DNA of 13,457 nucleotides from Chloroflexota bacterium (GTDB taxonomy: Bacteria > Chloroflexota > Dehalococcoidia > Dehalococcoidales > RBG-16-60-22), in assembly GCA_025358235.1 (NCBI GenBank), contig JANYKH010000179.1, positions 1 through 13,457 on the forward strand, read 5' to 3'. The first letter of the stretch is position 1; every line of letters begins with the position of its first letter. Both the position numbers and the translations under genes were made by a program. The notes beneath the pieces are model-generated. The model had not been told where the DNA came from. It ran no database searches and was given only the letters and a program-made list of their open reading frames with translations. Of this stretch, positions 1 through 7,454 are shown one piece after another.

Positions 1-8
1 GAACCGGG

Positions 9-821
9 TTATAACTCGCGGCCGTTTAAGGTGATTTTCAATTGGCTGATTTTGATTCGTCCGGAGCCTTCCACGACTTCATTGCCGAATTGAATCCCCA
101 TCAGGTAAAGGTTCTGATCCAGCGATAACTGGTTGAAAATATTTGAAGCATCGGCCCTGTGCTGAACGGGAAGCGGTGGCAGTTTCTGAATGGAAAAAGA
201 GTAATAGTCCCGCCCGTCAGCCATTGTCCATGAATTTAGGTCATACGAATTACCCGAATCAGAATATGTCCCTTTGAGCGTGTTAGGGGGTTGGGGAAAA
301 GTATGTTCTAGCCAGATCATCACTTCAACCCTGGGAACGAGGTTAGGATCAGGCCGGTCAGTATTGGTGAAGAACATCTCATAAGCCAGGTTGTATGAAC
401 CGGTGGGTTTGGTCAGGTAGTCATAGGCCACGTCAAAAGTCATAGACTTGATATCTTTCAGTTTGATCGGGAAAGTCTTGGTGGTGCTTTCAATCAAATG
501 GGTGCCGCCGATTCTTGCGTTGGGGAAAATCGGCTTTACGTAGGTTTCCCCCGGTTTTTTTAAGGGGTTTGCTCTGTCCCAGTACCAGCCAAAGGTTTTG
601 TCATCATTCATAAAAACACCGCTGGAAAGTGCTTCTTCGGGAAGAGCCCCCCATGTGTCATTGGTTAAAGTCCATGAGCCGAAATCAACCCGGTTGTTCG
701 TCGCTTTCTTGGCAAACATGCCCATGATACAGCCGCTCAGGATGATGGTGGAAAGTAAATAGGACAGTGCGAGGCAAACCAGAATATATGGTCGAGCTTT
801 TTTACGGATTGAGGTCTTCAT
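9..821 (-). CDS. GH12-family glycoside hydrolase, predicted lipoprotein (270 aa)
   Basis: The product looks like a glycoside hydrolase of family 12, a beta-jelly-roll fold that includes endo-beta-1,4-glucanases and xyloglucanases. Family hallmarks seen are NDTWG near residue 54, FGWYW at 77-81, the RIGG block at 103-106, SYNLAY at 142-147, EVMIWL at 166-171 with E166 as expected nucleophile, and FGNE at 245-248 with E248 as expected acid/base. Residues 1-31 form a lipoprotein signal peptide: Lys/Arg-rich start, hydrophobic core, lipobox LSGC ending at C31. The enzyme would therefore be membrane-anchored outside the cell. The ATG start is 10 bp downstream of its paralogue's stop, so the two are probably co-transcribed; a possible SD (AGAAGG) lies 15 nt upstream, rather far. 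Odd feature: E148 stands where the family usually has Asp, next to the nucleophile. The real substrate cannot be told from sequence. Confidence 0.8.
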   Translation of the reverse strand: MKTSIRKKARPYILVCLALSYLLSTIILSGCIMGMFAKKATNNRVDFGSWTLTNDTWGALPEEALSSGVFMNDDKTFGWYWDRANPLKKPGETYVKPIFPNARIGGTHLIESTTKTFPIKLKDIKSMTFDVAYDYLTKPTGSYNLAYEMFFTNTDRPDPNLVPRVEVMIWLEHTFPQPPNTLKGTYSDSGNSYDLNSWTMADGRDYYSFSIQKLPPLPVQHRADASNIFNQLSLDQNLYLMGIQFGNEVVEGSGRIKISQLKITLNGREL

Positions 822-831
822 GTCAACGTGA

Positions 832-1758
832 TCAGACCTTCTCGCCGTTTACGAAAACGTCGAGTTTTTTAATTTCGATTTTGCCTGATCCCTGCACTAT
901 TTCGTTACCCAATTCAATTCCGTGAATGTACCATGACTGATTTAATCCCAGGTTAGCAATTAGACGGTCCACATTGACCGTATTCAGCCCCTGAAGACCG
1001 GTTTGCTCCTTTAACGTAAAGGAATAGTATAAGCGGCCGTCCGCCATAGTCCATGAATGAAACGTGTAATTGTTAATCCCGTCCGAAACATCCCCGCGGT
1101 AAGCATCTGTGGGTTGGGGGAAAGTCGCCTGAAGCCATATCATCACTTCCGCTTTTGGCTTCGGGTTGGCGCTGACTTGATTAGTGTCTGTCAGGAAGAA
1201 GTCATAAGCCAGGTTGTAACTGCCTTGCGGTTGTTCCGGGTAATCGTACTCAAGGTCAAACTTGAGTGTTTTAACAGCATCAAGTCTTACGGGAAAGACG
1301 TCGTGCGGGTTGGCCTCCCACGGGCAACCACCTATGCGTACACTGGGGTAGAGCGGTTTTATATTGTCTTCACCGGCTCTGGGGCGGGGAGCGTCTCTTT
1401 TCCAAAACCAGCCAAAGGATTTATCGGGATTGATATAAATACCGCTGGTTAAGTTCTCTTCAAGATTGGCGCCCCAGGTATTGTTAATTAATTTGTAGCT
1501 GCCGGAATGTAGTTGGTCCCAGGCTTTGGTCTTAACCGCTGCCGGGGCAATATTAACCATAGGCGGGAGGGTTACCGCGTTGACACCACCCCCGAAGACC
1601 GGTAAAGCCGGCTGAAAAGCGGCGTTAAGGTTCTGGGAGGTTGGCTGGCTGTCAGCCTGAGTGATCGTATTGGCGCTAATAATCATCGTCAATGACCAAA
1701 TTGACACGATAGTCAACGCCGGAATAACAACCACTACAGTCCTACCCAACTTCACCAC
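832..1758 (-). CDS. GH12-family glycoside hydrolase with N-terminal signal-anchor and linker (308 aa)
   Basis: This is a paralogue of the downstream gene and the second GH12-type enzyme here. Motifs seen: NNTWG at 92-96, FGWFW at 115-119, YPSVRIGG at 137-144, SYNLAYD at 180-186, EVMIWL with nucleophile E204, and GNE with acid/base E286. D186 is the conserved Asp that contacts the nucleophile in characterised GH12 enzymes. Residues about 7-28 are a hydrophobic signal or anchor segment without a lipobox Cys, followed by an Ala/Pro/Thr/Gln-rich linker to about residue 78, so the domain is exported and either released or tethered. The start is GTG at 1758; a second GTG follows at once (1755). A TATAAT box ends 3 nt before the first GTG, so the mRNA is probably leaderless and the second GTG may be used. 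Family assignment is confident; cellulose, xyloglucan or another beta-glucan as substrate is unresolved. Confidence 0.8.
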   Translation of the reverse strand: MVKLGRTVVVVIPALTIVSIWSLTMIISANTITQADSQPTSQNLNAAFQPALPVFGGGVNAVTLPPMVNIAPAAVKTKAWDQLHSGSYKLINNTWGANLEENLTSGIYINPDKSFGWFWKRDAPRPRAGEDNIKPLYPSVRIGGCPWEANPHDVFPVRLDAVKTLKFDLEYDYPEQPQGSYNLAYDFFLTDTNQVSANPKPKAEVMIWLQATFPQPTDAYRGDVSDGINNYTFHSWTMADGRLYYSFTLKEQTGLQGLNTVNVDRLIANLGLNQSWYIHGIELGNEIVQGSGKIEIKKLDVFVNGEKV

Positions 1759-1761
1759 TCA

Positions 1762-1790
1762 ATTATAGCCCAGTCATGCTCGCGGCACAA
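1762..1790 (-). promoter_or_regulatory. Sigma70-type promoter of the GH12 pair, leaderless
   Basis: On the minus strand TTGTGC (1785-1790) is followed by exactly 17 bp and then a perfect TATAAT (1762-1767). A transcription start 6-7 nt further falls on or beside the tandem GTG codons at 1758-1753, leaving no room for an SD. A perfect TTGACA at 1804-1809 is 36 bp from the TATAAT and cannot pair with it. Confidence 0.6.
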
Positions 1791-1842
1791 ATTCGGGCGA
1801 GCCTGTCAATAATGTTGTCATCCCGGATGTAAGGCTGAAATC

Positions 1843-2037
1843 CTATTTTTCGATATGTCGTCCTTTTACTTCGTGGTGTTCCTGGTCTTCAACAATCGAT
1901 TGCAACTTGGTGTAGGCCAGTTCAAAATTACGGGTCAACAGGTCCACCGTCACCGGTAAATTGCCGCTTTCCGTCACGCTCATGGCCATATCACCGGCTA
2001 CTCTCATCAGGCTTCTTTTGACATTTTCACTCAGCAT
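1843..2037 (-). CDS. Small hypothetical protein (64 aa)
   Basis: I do not recognise this protein. It is short, soluble, mostly helical in appearance and charged, with no signal peptide, membrane segment or metal motif. It begins with a Ser/Arg/Met-rich helix, has a Pro-containing turn near residue 28, then a second helix rich in Leu and Glu and a His/Lys/Glu-rich tail. Support for a real gene comes from a strong SD, GGAGG at 2043-2047, five nt before the ATG, and from its place in an otherwise empty divergent spacer facing dprA. It could be a small regulatory or adaptor protein, but nothing seen fixes a role. It lies 84 bp upstream of the GH12 promoter on the same strand with no clear terminator between. 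Confidence 0.6.
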   Translation of the reverse strand: MLSENVKRSLMRVAGDMAMSVTESGNLPVTVDLLTRNFELAYTKLQSIVEDQEHHEVKGRHIEK

Positions 2038-2042
2038 AAACG

Positions 2043-2113
2043 CCTCCGTTAACTATGTTTACAGCATAGATTATCGACTAAATCGACATACTGAGGTATA
2101 CGGGATACTACCT
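2043..2113 (-). promoter_or_regulatory. Upstream region of the small protein with several short repeats
   Basis: Next to the GGAGG SD (2043-2047) there is a dyad CTATG-N7-CATAG (2053-2069), a direct repeat of ATCGAC at 2073-2078 and 2082-2087 (9-bp period), and a dyad AGGTA-N10-TACCT (2094-2113). I could not pick a convincing -35/-10 pair for the minus strand. The arrangement could hold operators, but each element is short enough to arise by chance. Confidence 0.25.
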
Positions 2114-2175
2114 AAATTGGGTGCCGGGGCGTTTAAATTTGAGGTGCAAAACCGGAATTAACCACGCTACATTAA

Positions 2176-2204
2176 TTGCAGCCCTCTATCGCCGGTGTTA
2201 CAAT
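2176..2204 (+). promoter_or_regulatory. Sigma70-type promoter of the dprA operon
   Basis: TTGCAG (2176-2181), a 17-bp spacer and TACAAT (2199-2204). The predicted start near 2211 leaves about five nt before the ATG at 2216. The more upstream in-frame GTG at 2195 lies inside the promoter spacer and cannot be the start of a transcript made from here. A dyad AATTAA-N10-TTAATT (2156-2177) abuts the -35 element and may be an operator or an AT-rich UP-like element. Confidence 0.6.
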
Positions 2205-2215
2205 TGAGTTCAAGT

Positions 2216-3331
2216 ATGGATACCAGATACTGGCTTGGCTTTAGCATCATCCCCGGAATCGGGCGCGTCAGATTTAACGCGCTTGAGGCTTATTTTGGCG
2301 ATTTGGAAAATGCCTGGCGGGCGCCCGAAGGGGAGTTGAGAAAAGCCGGTCTAGACAATTCATCGGTTAACTCCATCGTCTCGTGGCGACCCAGAATCGA
2401 CATCGACGCCGAACTGGAGAAGCTGGAAGCTAACAATGTGAGCTACTTCACTTACCACGAGGCAGAATATCCGACGCGCCTGAAGCAGATATATGACTAC
2501 CCGCCCGTCCTCTTCGTCAAAGGGAACCTAATCCCCCAGGACGAATGGTCGATCGCCGTAGTCGGCACCAGACGGGCCACGGTCTATGGACGCCAGGTTA
2601 CTGAAGAGATGGTGGCGGACCTCGTAGCCAGTAAGATCAGCATCGCCAGCGGTTTGGCCCGGGGCATTGATTCAGTAGCCCACAGAACCACGCTTGAAGC
2701 CGGCGGTCGCACTATCGCAGTCCTGGCCAGCGGGCTTGATATCATTTATCCCGCTGAGAACGCCGGTCTGGCCCAAAGCATTACCGAAAACGGGGCTCTC
2801 ATAAGCGAGTATCCGTTGGGCACCAAACCCCGGGCGGAGAATTTCCCCCGCCGTAACCGCATCATGAGCGGAATTAGCCTGGGAGTCCTTTGTGTTGAAG
2901 CTGATGAGACAAGCGGGGCTATTATCACGGCCCGCCAGGCTCTGGAGCAAAACCGTGAAGTCTTCGCCGTCCCCGGCAGTATCCTTTCGCCAACCAGCCG
3001 CGGCACCAACATGCTGATTCAGCGCGGCGAAGCAAAACTTGTTACTCGTTGTATGGATATTCTGGAAGAGTTAAATCTGGTGACGGTGGCGCACCAGATG
3101 GAAATGAAAGAACTGCTGCCGGAAAACGAGACGGAAAGTCTTCTTTTGAAGCAGCTTACCGCTGAGCCCGTTCACATAGATGAGGTCTGCCACACTGCGG
3201 GACTGCCAATCTCCACAGTTAGCAGCACTCTCTCCATGATGGAACTTAAGGGCATGGTTAAACAGGTCGGTGTTATGAGTTATGTTCTGGCCAGAGAGGC
3301 CAGAGAAGAATATAGGATACAGGTAGAGTAA
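2216..3331 (+). CDS. dprA: DNA-processing protein DprA/Smf (371 aa)
   Basis: DprA binds incoming single-stranded DNA and loads RecA during natural transformation; the family is also widespread in bacteria not known to be competent. The N-terminal part (residues 1-60) is a helical SAM/HhH-like region. The Rossmann-like core carries VVGTRRA (115-121), SGLARGIDSVAH (145-156) and RNRIMSGIS (about 213-221), all diagnostic. Residues about 302-360 form the C-terminal winged-helix (DML1-like) domain found in longer DprA proteins. I chose ATG 2216 over GTG 2195 because the promoter spacer covers the GTG. It is the first gene of a six-gene operon and its TAA is directly followed by the topA ATG. No other competence gene is in the window, so transformability cannot be judged. 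Confidence 0.93.
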   Translation: MDTRYWLGFSIIPGIGRVRFNALEAYFGDLENAWRAPEGELRKAGLDNSSVNSIVSWRPRIDIDAELEKLEANNVSYFTYHEAEYPTRLKQIYDYPPVLFVKGNLIPQDEWSIAVVGTRRATVYGRQVTEEMVADLVASKISIASGLARGIDSVAHRTTLEAGGRTIAVLASGLDIIYPAENAGLAQSITENGALISEYPLGTKPRAENFPRRNRIMSGISLGVLCVEADETSGAIITARQALEQNREVFAVPGSILSPTSRGTNMLIQRGEAKLVTRCMDILEELNLVTVAHQMEMKELLPENETESLLLKQLTAEPVHIDEVCHTAGLPISTVSSTLSMMELKGMVKQVGVMSYVLAREAREEYRIQVE

Positions 3332-5419
3332 ATGACTGGTAAAAAACTTGTAATCGTTGAATCCCCGGCTAAAGCTAAAACTATCACCAAGATTCTGGGT
3401 CGGGGTTACACCATTATGGCCTCGGTTGGCCACATTCGTGATCTGCCCAAGAGCAAACTCGGCGTGGATCCGGAGAATAAATTCGAACCTAAATACGTTG
3501 TTCCGCGGCTGAAAACCAAAGTGGTCAATGAACTGAAAGCTGCGGCTAAAGAAGCCGGTTCCATCTATCTGGCGACAGATCCTGACCGCGAGGGTGAGGC
3601 CATTGCCTGGCATCTGGCGGAAGTAACCAACGCCCAGAGCAAGCCCCATCACCGCGTGGTTTTTCATGAAATTACGGAGGAAGCGGTAAAAGCCGCTTTC
3701 CAGCATCCCCGCCAACTGGATATGAATCTGGTGAATGCCCAGCAGGCCCGCCGCATTCTGGACAGGCTGGTAGGCTACAAGATCAGCCCCCTCCTGTGGA
3801 GCAAAATCCGCCGGGGTCTTTCCGCCGGGCGAGTTCAATCCGTAGCGGTCAAAATTATCGTCGATCGTGAGCGCGAGATTCTGGCTTTTGTGCCCAATGA
3901 ATACTGGAGCATCGATGCCGAATTATCGAAGAAGAAGGATATTTCGTTTATCGCCGGACTCGTAGGGCAGTACACCGGCGAAAAACTTGAACTGCACAAT
4001 CAGCAAGACGCGGATGCAGTTAAGAATGAGCTCGAAAAAGCCCATTACAGCGTGGCGAAAGTCACCACCAAGCAAACCAACCGGCAGCCTACGGCTCCGT
4101 TCATCACCAGTTCTTTGCAACAGGAAGCCTGGCGTAAGCTGCATTTCACTGCTAAGCGGACTATGGCCATCGCCCAGCAGCTTTACGAGGGCCTGGCCAT
4201 CGGCGCGGAAGGGACGCAAGGCTTGATCACCTACATGCGTACAGACTCCACTCACGTGGCTCAGTCCGCCATTACCGAGACCCGTGAATACATTACGGAG
4301 ACATTCGGGAAAGAATATACCCCTGAGCACGCCAGAGTGTTCCACAAAGTTGCCAAAGGCGCCCAGGAAGCCCATGAAGCCATCCGCCCCACAAAAATTC
4401 ACCGCGAGCCGGGCCAGATGAAGCAATATCTGGACCACGGCCAGTTTAAACTCTATGAATTGATTTGGAAGCGCATGGTCGCCAGCCAGATGGCCGCTGC
4501 GGTTTTTGACAACACTTCAGTTGATATTAAGGCTAAAGCCGTTAAGAACACCTATCTATTTAGAGTCTCAAACTCGGTAAACGTCTTTCCCGGCTTTATG
4601 AAACTCTATGCAGAAAGCGTTGATGATGTCTCAGAGGAAGAAAAAGAGAGCCGCTTGCCCAAACTGGAAAAAGCGGACGAACTTGATCTGAAGAAACTGA
4701 TCCCGCAGCAGCATTTCACCCAGCCCCCCTTCCGCTACACCGAAGCCACGCTGGTCAAAGCGCTGGAACAGTGGGGTATCGGGCGCCCGTCCACCTACGC
4801 GCCGATTATCTCCACCATTCAGGATCGCGGCTACGTGGCCAAACTGAAAGGCGCTTTCCAGCCTACGGATATAGGGTTTCTGGTCAATGACCTCCTCATC
4901 CAGTATTTCCCGGATATCCTTGATCTTGAGTTCACCGCCCACATGGAGACTGACCTTGATGAAGTGGCCGCCGGCGATCGGCTGTGGAACGATGTTGTCG
5001 GGGAGTTTTATGTTCCGTTTTCCAAGGATTTGGCAGTGGCCGAATCTAAGATAGAAAAGGTCAAATTGGCTGATGAACTAACCGGCGAGATGTGCCCCCA
5101 ATGCGGCAAGCCTATCGCCATCAAGATCGGCCGCTTCGGCAAGTTTCTGGCGTGTACCGGTTATCCCGCCTGTAAATTTACGGGGCGTTACCTGGTAAAA
5201 ACCGGCGTTAAATGCCCGCTGTGTGCCGGCGAGATTGTCCAGAAAGTCAGCAAAAATAAACGGACCTTTTACGGCTGCGCTAATTATCCTACGTGTAACT
5301 TCGCCATGAACGCGAAACCCCTCCCCGAACCTTGCCCCCAGTGCGGCGGCATGTTGACCGCCTTCCGCGGCGGCGCGAAGTGCACTAAATGCGAATATAA
5401 GGGGAAGCCGGGTGAATAG
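3332..5419 (+). CDS. topA: DNA topoisomerase I, type IA (695 aa)
   Basis: TopA relaxes negative supercoils by a 5'-phosphotyrosine mechanism. The Toprim domain has the catalytic E10 in VESPAKAK and the metal-binding TDPDREGE at 82-89. The active-site tyrosine is Y301 in TYMRTDS, with R303 beside it. The SAGRVQS block is at 164-170 and GIGRPSTYA at 482-490. The C-terminus carries three four-Cys zinc-ribbon motifs: C588/C591/C608/C614, C628/C631/C649/C655 and C668/C671/C684/C687, the last with a short C-terminal pair. Length is normal for a bacterial enzyme with zinc ribbons. The ATG follows the dprA TAA with zero spacing and only a weak purine-rich SD, suggesting coupled translation. Its last 8 nt overlap xerC. 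Confidence 0.97.
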   Translation: MTGKKLVIVESPAKAKTITKILGRGYTIMASVGHIRDLPKSKLGVDPENKFEPKYVVPRLKTKVVNELKAAAKEAGSIYLATDPDREGEAIAWHLAEVTNAQSKPHHRVVFHEITEEAVKAAFQHPRQLDMNLVNAQQARRILDRLVGYKISPLLWSKIRRGLSAGRVQSVAVKIIVDREREILAFVPNEYWSIDAELSKKKDISFIAGLVGQYTGEKLELHNQQDADAVKNELEKAHYSVAKVTTKQTNRQPTAPFITSSLQQEAWRKLHFTAKRTMAIAQQLYEGLAIGAEGTQGLITYMRTDSTHVAQSAITETREYITETFGKEYTPEHARVFHKVAKGAQEAHEAIRPTKIHREPGQMKQYLDHGQFKLYELIWKRMVASQMAAAVFDNTSVDIKAKAVKNTYLFRVSNSVNVFPGFMKLYAESVDDVSEEEKESRLPKLEKADELDLKKLIPQQHFTQPPFRYTEATLVKALEQWGIGRPSTYAPIISTIQDRGYVAKLKGAFQPTDIGFLVNDLLIQYFPDILDLEFTAHMETDLDEVAAGDRLWNDVVGEFYVPFSKDLAVAESKIEKVKLADELTGEMCPQCGKPIAIKIGRFGKFLACTGYPACKFTGRYLVKTGVKCPLCAGEIVQKVSKNKRTFYGCANYPTCNFAMNAKPLPEPCPQCGGMLTAFRGGAKCTKCEYKGKPGE

Positions 5420-6353
5420 CTCCTTACAGGAGATATTTAACAATTACATCACCTATTTAAGGGCTGAAAAAAAGTCCTCGCCTTATACGGTACGAAATTA
5501 CGGCACGGACCTGAAGGACTTTGCTCAATTTTTGGTAGATAACCACGTCGGTTCTTTTGAAACCGTTGACCGCAGAGTGCTGCGGCTTTACCTTACAAAT
5601 CTCGTGGAACGAGGTTTTGTAAAGGCCAGCATTGCCCGTAAACAGTCCGCCATCCGTTCTTTTTACCGCTATATGCTGCGGGAGGAAATCATCAAAACCA
5701 GCCCCATCTCGGTGCGGCATCAGCGGGGACACAAAATGGACTCCTTTTCCGTAAAGCTGGATAAAAAACTGCCTTCGTTTTTAAGCGCCGATGATGTCCG
5801 GAGGTTTGTCGAGAGCCCGGAAACGTCCCGCCCGGAATGGCTCCGAAACCGCGCCTTGTTGGAATTGTTGTATGCTGCCGGGCTGCGCGTCAGTGAAGTT
5901 GTCCGGCTGGATCTTGGCGATGTCGATATGGACACCCGTCAATTGCGTGTTTTCGGCAAAGGTTCCAAGGAACGGATTGCCCTCTTTGGAGAACCGGCCC
6001 TCGAAGCAATCAAGCAATACCGTGAGGAAAGTCGCCCCCTTCTTCTCGGTAATGCAAAGAATGATGCGTTGTTTATCGCCAAAGGCCGCCGCATGACGGT
6101 GAGGCGCGTCCAAAAAATCGTACATTATTACGCCGAAAAGCTGGGCAAGCCCGTGCATCCTCATATGCTTCGCCACACTTTCGCTACACATCTGCTGGAT
6201 GGCGGCGCGGATTTGAAAGTGGTTCAGGAGTTGCTCGGTCATTCACGTTTATCATCTACCCAGATATATTCTCACGTCACCAAAGCTCAGGCCCGCAAAG
6301 TCTATATGTCAGCCCATCCGCTGGCCAGGAAAGATAATGACTTCAATATCTGA
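5412..6353 (+). CDS. xerC: Site-specific tyrosine recombinase XerC/XerD (313 aa)
   Basis: Xer recombinases resolve chromosome dimers at dif during division. An N-terminal SAM-like core-binding domain (about 5-95) precedes the catalytic domain, which has all active residues: R159 (AAGLRVSE), K183 (GKGSKER), H251 and R254 (HPHMLRHTFATH), H277 (LLGHS) and nucleophile Y286 (TQIYSHV). The spacing matches E. coli XerD. The GTG start overlaps the topA stop by 8 nt and has AAGGGGA a few nt upstream. Position after topA is as for CodV/XerC in Bacillus, which favours the xerC name; sequence alone does not separate XerC from XerD, and no dif site was recognised here. An integrase of a mobile element is unlikely because of the housekeeping operon. 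Confidence 0.93.
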   Translation: MNSSLQEIFNNYITYLRAEKKSSPYTVRNYGTDLKDFAQFLVDNHVGSFETVDRRVLRLYLTNLVERGFVKASIARKQSAIRSFYRYMLREEIIKTSPISVRHQRGHKMDSFSVKLDKKLPSFLSADDVRRFVESPETSRPEWLRNRALLELLYAAGLRVSEVVRLDLGDVDMDTRQLRVFGKGSKERIALFGEPALEAIKQYREESRPLLLGNAKNDALFIAKGRRMTVRRVQKIVHYYAEKLGKPVHPHMLRHTFATHLLDGGADLKVVQELLGHSRLSSTQIYSHVTKAQARKVYMSAHPLARKDNDFNI

Positions 6354-7440
6354 CTCTTCGGCAGCTAACCCCCGGTTCGGCAGCCGGCTTAAACTGCTTC
6401 GGGACAAATTTGCGGGCAAAGATATCGATGGCATTATTGTCTATCAGCCGGAGAACCGGTATTATCTTTCCGGCTTTACCGGCGAGGATGGCTATCTTTT
6501 CATTTCAAATGATAAAGCCGTATTGGCAACCGATTTCCGCTACACCGAGCAAGCCGGTAAACAGTGCAGGGATTGCGAAATCGTGAAAATCGCCGGGGAT
6601 ATGGCCGGCTGGCTGCCGGACCTGGTTTCCCGATTGAAAATTAAGAAAATCGGCTTTGAATCCGGCTTTATGACCTATTCCTTCTTTCAAAGAATGAGGG
6701 ATATTTTTAAGGACAAATTGCCCGGAGCAAACCTGGTTCCTGTCAACGGGGTCATCGAAGCTATCCGTGCCGTCAAAGAGCCGGAAGAGATTGACCTGAT
6801 TACCAGGGCTGCCGAAATCGCTGATGGCGCTTTCAAACATCTTATGGAACGGCTAAAACCAGGCATGACCGAATGCCAGGCTGCCTGGGAACTTGAAAAA
6901 TACATGAGGGAGAACGGCAGCGAAATTATGCCGTTTAACGTTATCGTTGCCTCCGGGCCCAACGGCGCCATGGCTCATTACGAAGCCGGCAACCGCCCCA
7001 TTCAGGCTGGCGAACCGGTGGTGATGGACTTTGGGGCCAGGGTGGGCGGCTATTGCAGTGATATGACCCGCACCATCTGCCTGGGCACTCAGGATAAAAA
7101 ATTCCGGCAGATCTATGATATAGTACTCGGCGCACAACTGGCCGCCATTGCCATGATTAAACCGGGCATGACCGGTGAGTTGGCGGACTCCATGGGGCGC
7201 ACGATCATTCAGGAGGCCGGGTACGGCGAGGCTTTCGGACATTCGCTGGGGCACGGTATTGGTCTCGCGGTGCATGAGACGCCGCGGCTGGGTGCCAGGT
7301 CGAAGGATATTTTGCTTGAAAACATGGTTTTTTCGGTGGAGCCGGGGATTTATCTGGAAGGGTGGGGTGGGATCAGGACTGAGGATACCGTCGTACTTAA
7401 AGACGGCAAGGTCAAAATCATCACCGGATCACCCAAATAA
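6337..7440 (+). CDS. M24-family metallopeptidase, aminopeptidase P / Xaa-Pro dipeptidase-like (367 aa)
   Basis: This is a creatinase-fold metallopeptidase expected to cut bonds next to proline in peptides in the cytoplasm. Residues about 14-140 form the creatinase N-terminal domain (YYLSGFTGEDGY at 42-53), and 150-367 the pita-bread catalytic domain. The five metal ligands are present: D231 (MDFG), D242 (SDMTRT), H306 (SLGHGIG), E335 (SVEPG) and E349 (RTED). H214 and H302 fit the substrate-binding histidines. The size matches the short bacterial aminopeptidase P family (PepP/PepQ/YqhT type); the exact specificity cannot be given. The ATG lies inside the end of xerC (17-bp overlap) with AGGAAAG as SD, so it is part of the dprA operon. 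Confidence 0.92.
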   Translation: MTSISDSSAANPRFGSRLKLLRDKFAGKDIDGIIVYQPENRYYLSGFTGEDGYLFISNDKAVLATDFRYTEQAGKQCRDCEIVKIAGDMAGWLPDLVSRLKIKKIGFESGFMTYSFFQRMRDIFKDKLPGANLVPVNGVIEAIRAVKEPEEIDLITRAAEIADGAFKHLMERLKPGMTECQAAWELEKYMRENGSEIMPFNVIVASGPNGAMAHYEAGNRPIQAGEPVVMDFGARVGGYCSDMTRTICLGTQDKKFRQIYDIVLGAQLAAIAMIKPGMTGELADSMGRTIIQEAGYGEAFGHSLGHGIGLAVHETPRLGARSKDILLENMVFSVEPGIYLEGWGGIRTEDTVVLKDGKVKIITGSPK

Positions 7441-7442
7441 AT

Positions 7443-7447
7443 AGAGG
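7443..7447 (+). promoter_or_regulatory. SD that decides the start of the PHP gene
   Basis: AGAGG is seven nt before TTG 7455, but only one nt before the alternative in-frame TTG at 7449. This favours 7455 as the start. Confidence 0.6.
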
Positions 7448-7454
7448 TTTGATT

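Noticed and set aside
1057..1452. 131-aa plus-strand open frame
   Set aside because: It lies wholly antisense to the GH12-like gene, has no SD and no recognisable motif; a shadow frame.
1804..1809. Perfect TTGACA on the minus strand as -35 for the GH12 pair
   Set aside because: It is 36 bp from the TATAAT; TTGTGC at 17 bp is better placed.
2195..2215. GTG 2195 as the dprA start
   Set aside because: It is in the 17-bp spacer of the promoter, so no transcript from that promoter would include it.
3071..3838. 255-aa minus-strand open frame
   Set aside because: It runs antisense across the dprA-topA junction, and the sense genes are strongly supported. Its Phe/Gln/His-rich make-up is typical of antisense frames.
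5412..6353. Xer gene as a mobile-element integrase
   Set aside because: It sits between topA and a peptidase with overlapping stops and starts, and no attachment repeats or element genes surround it.
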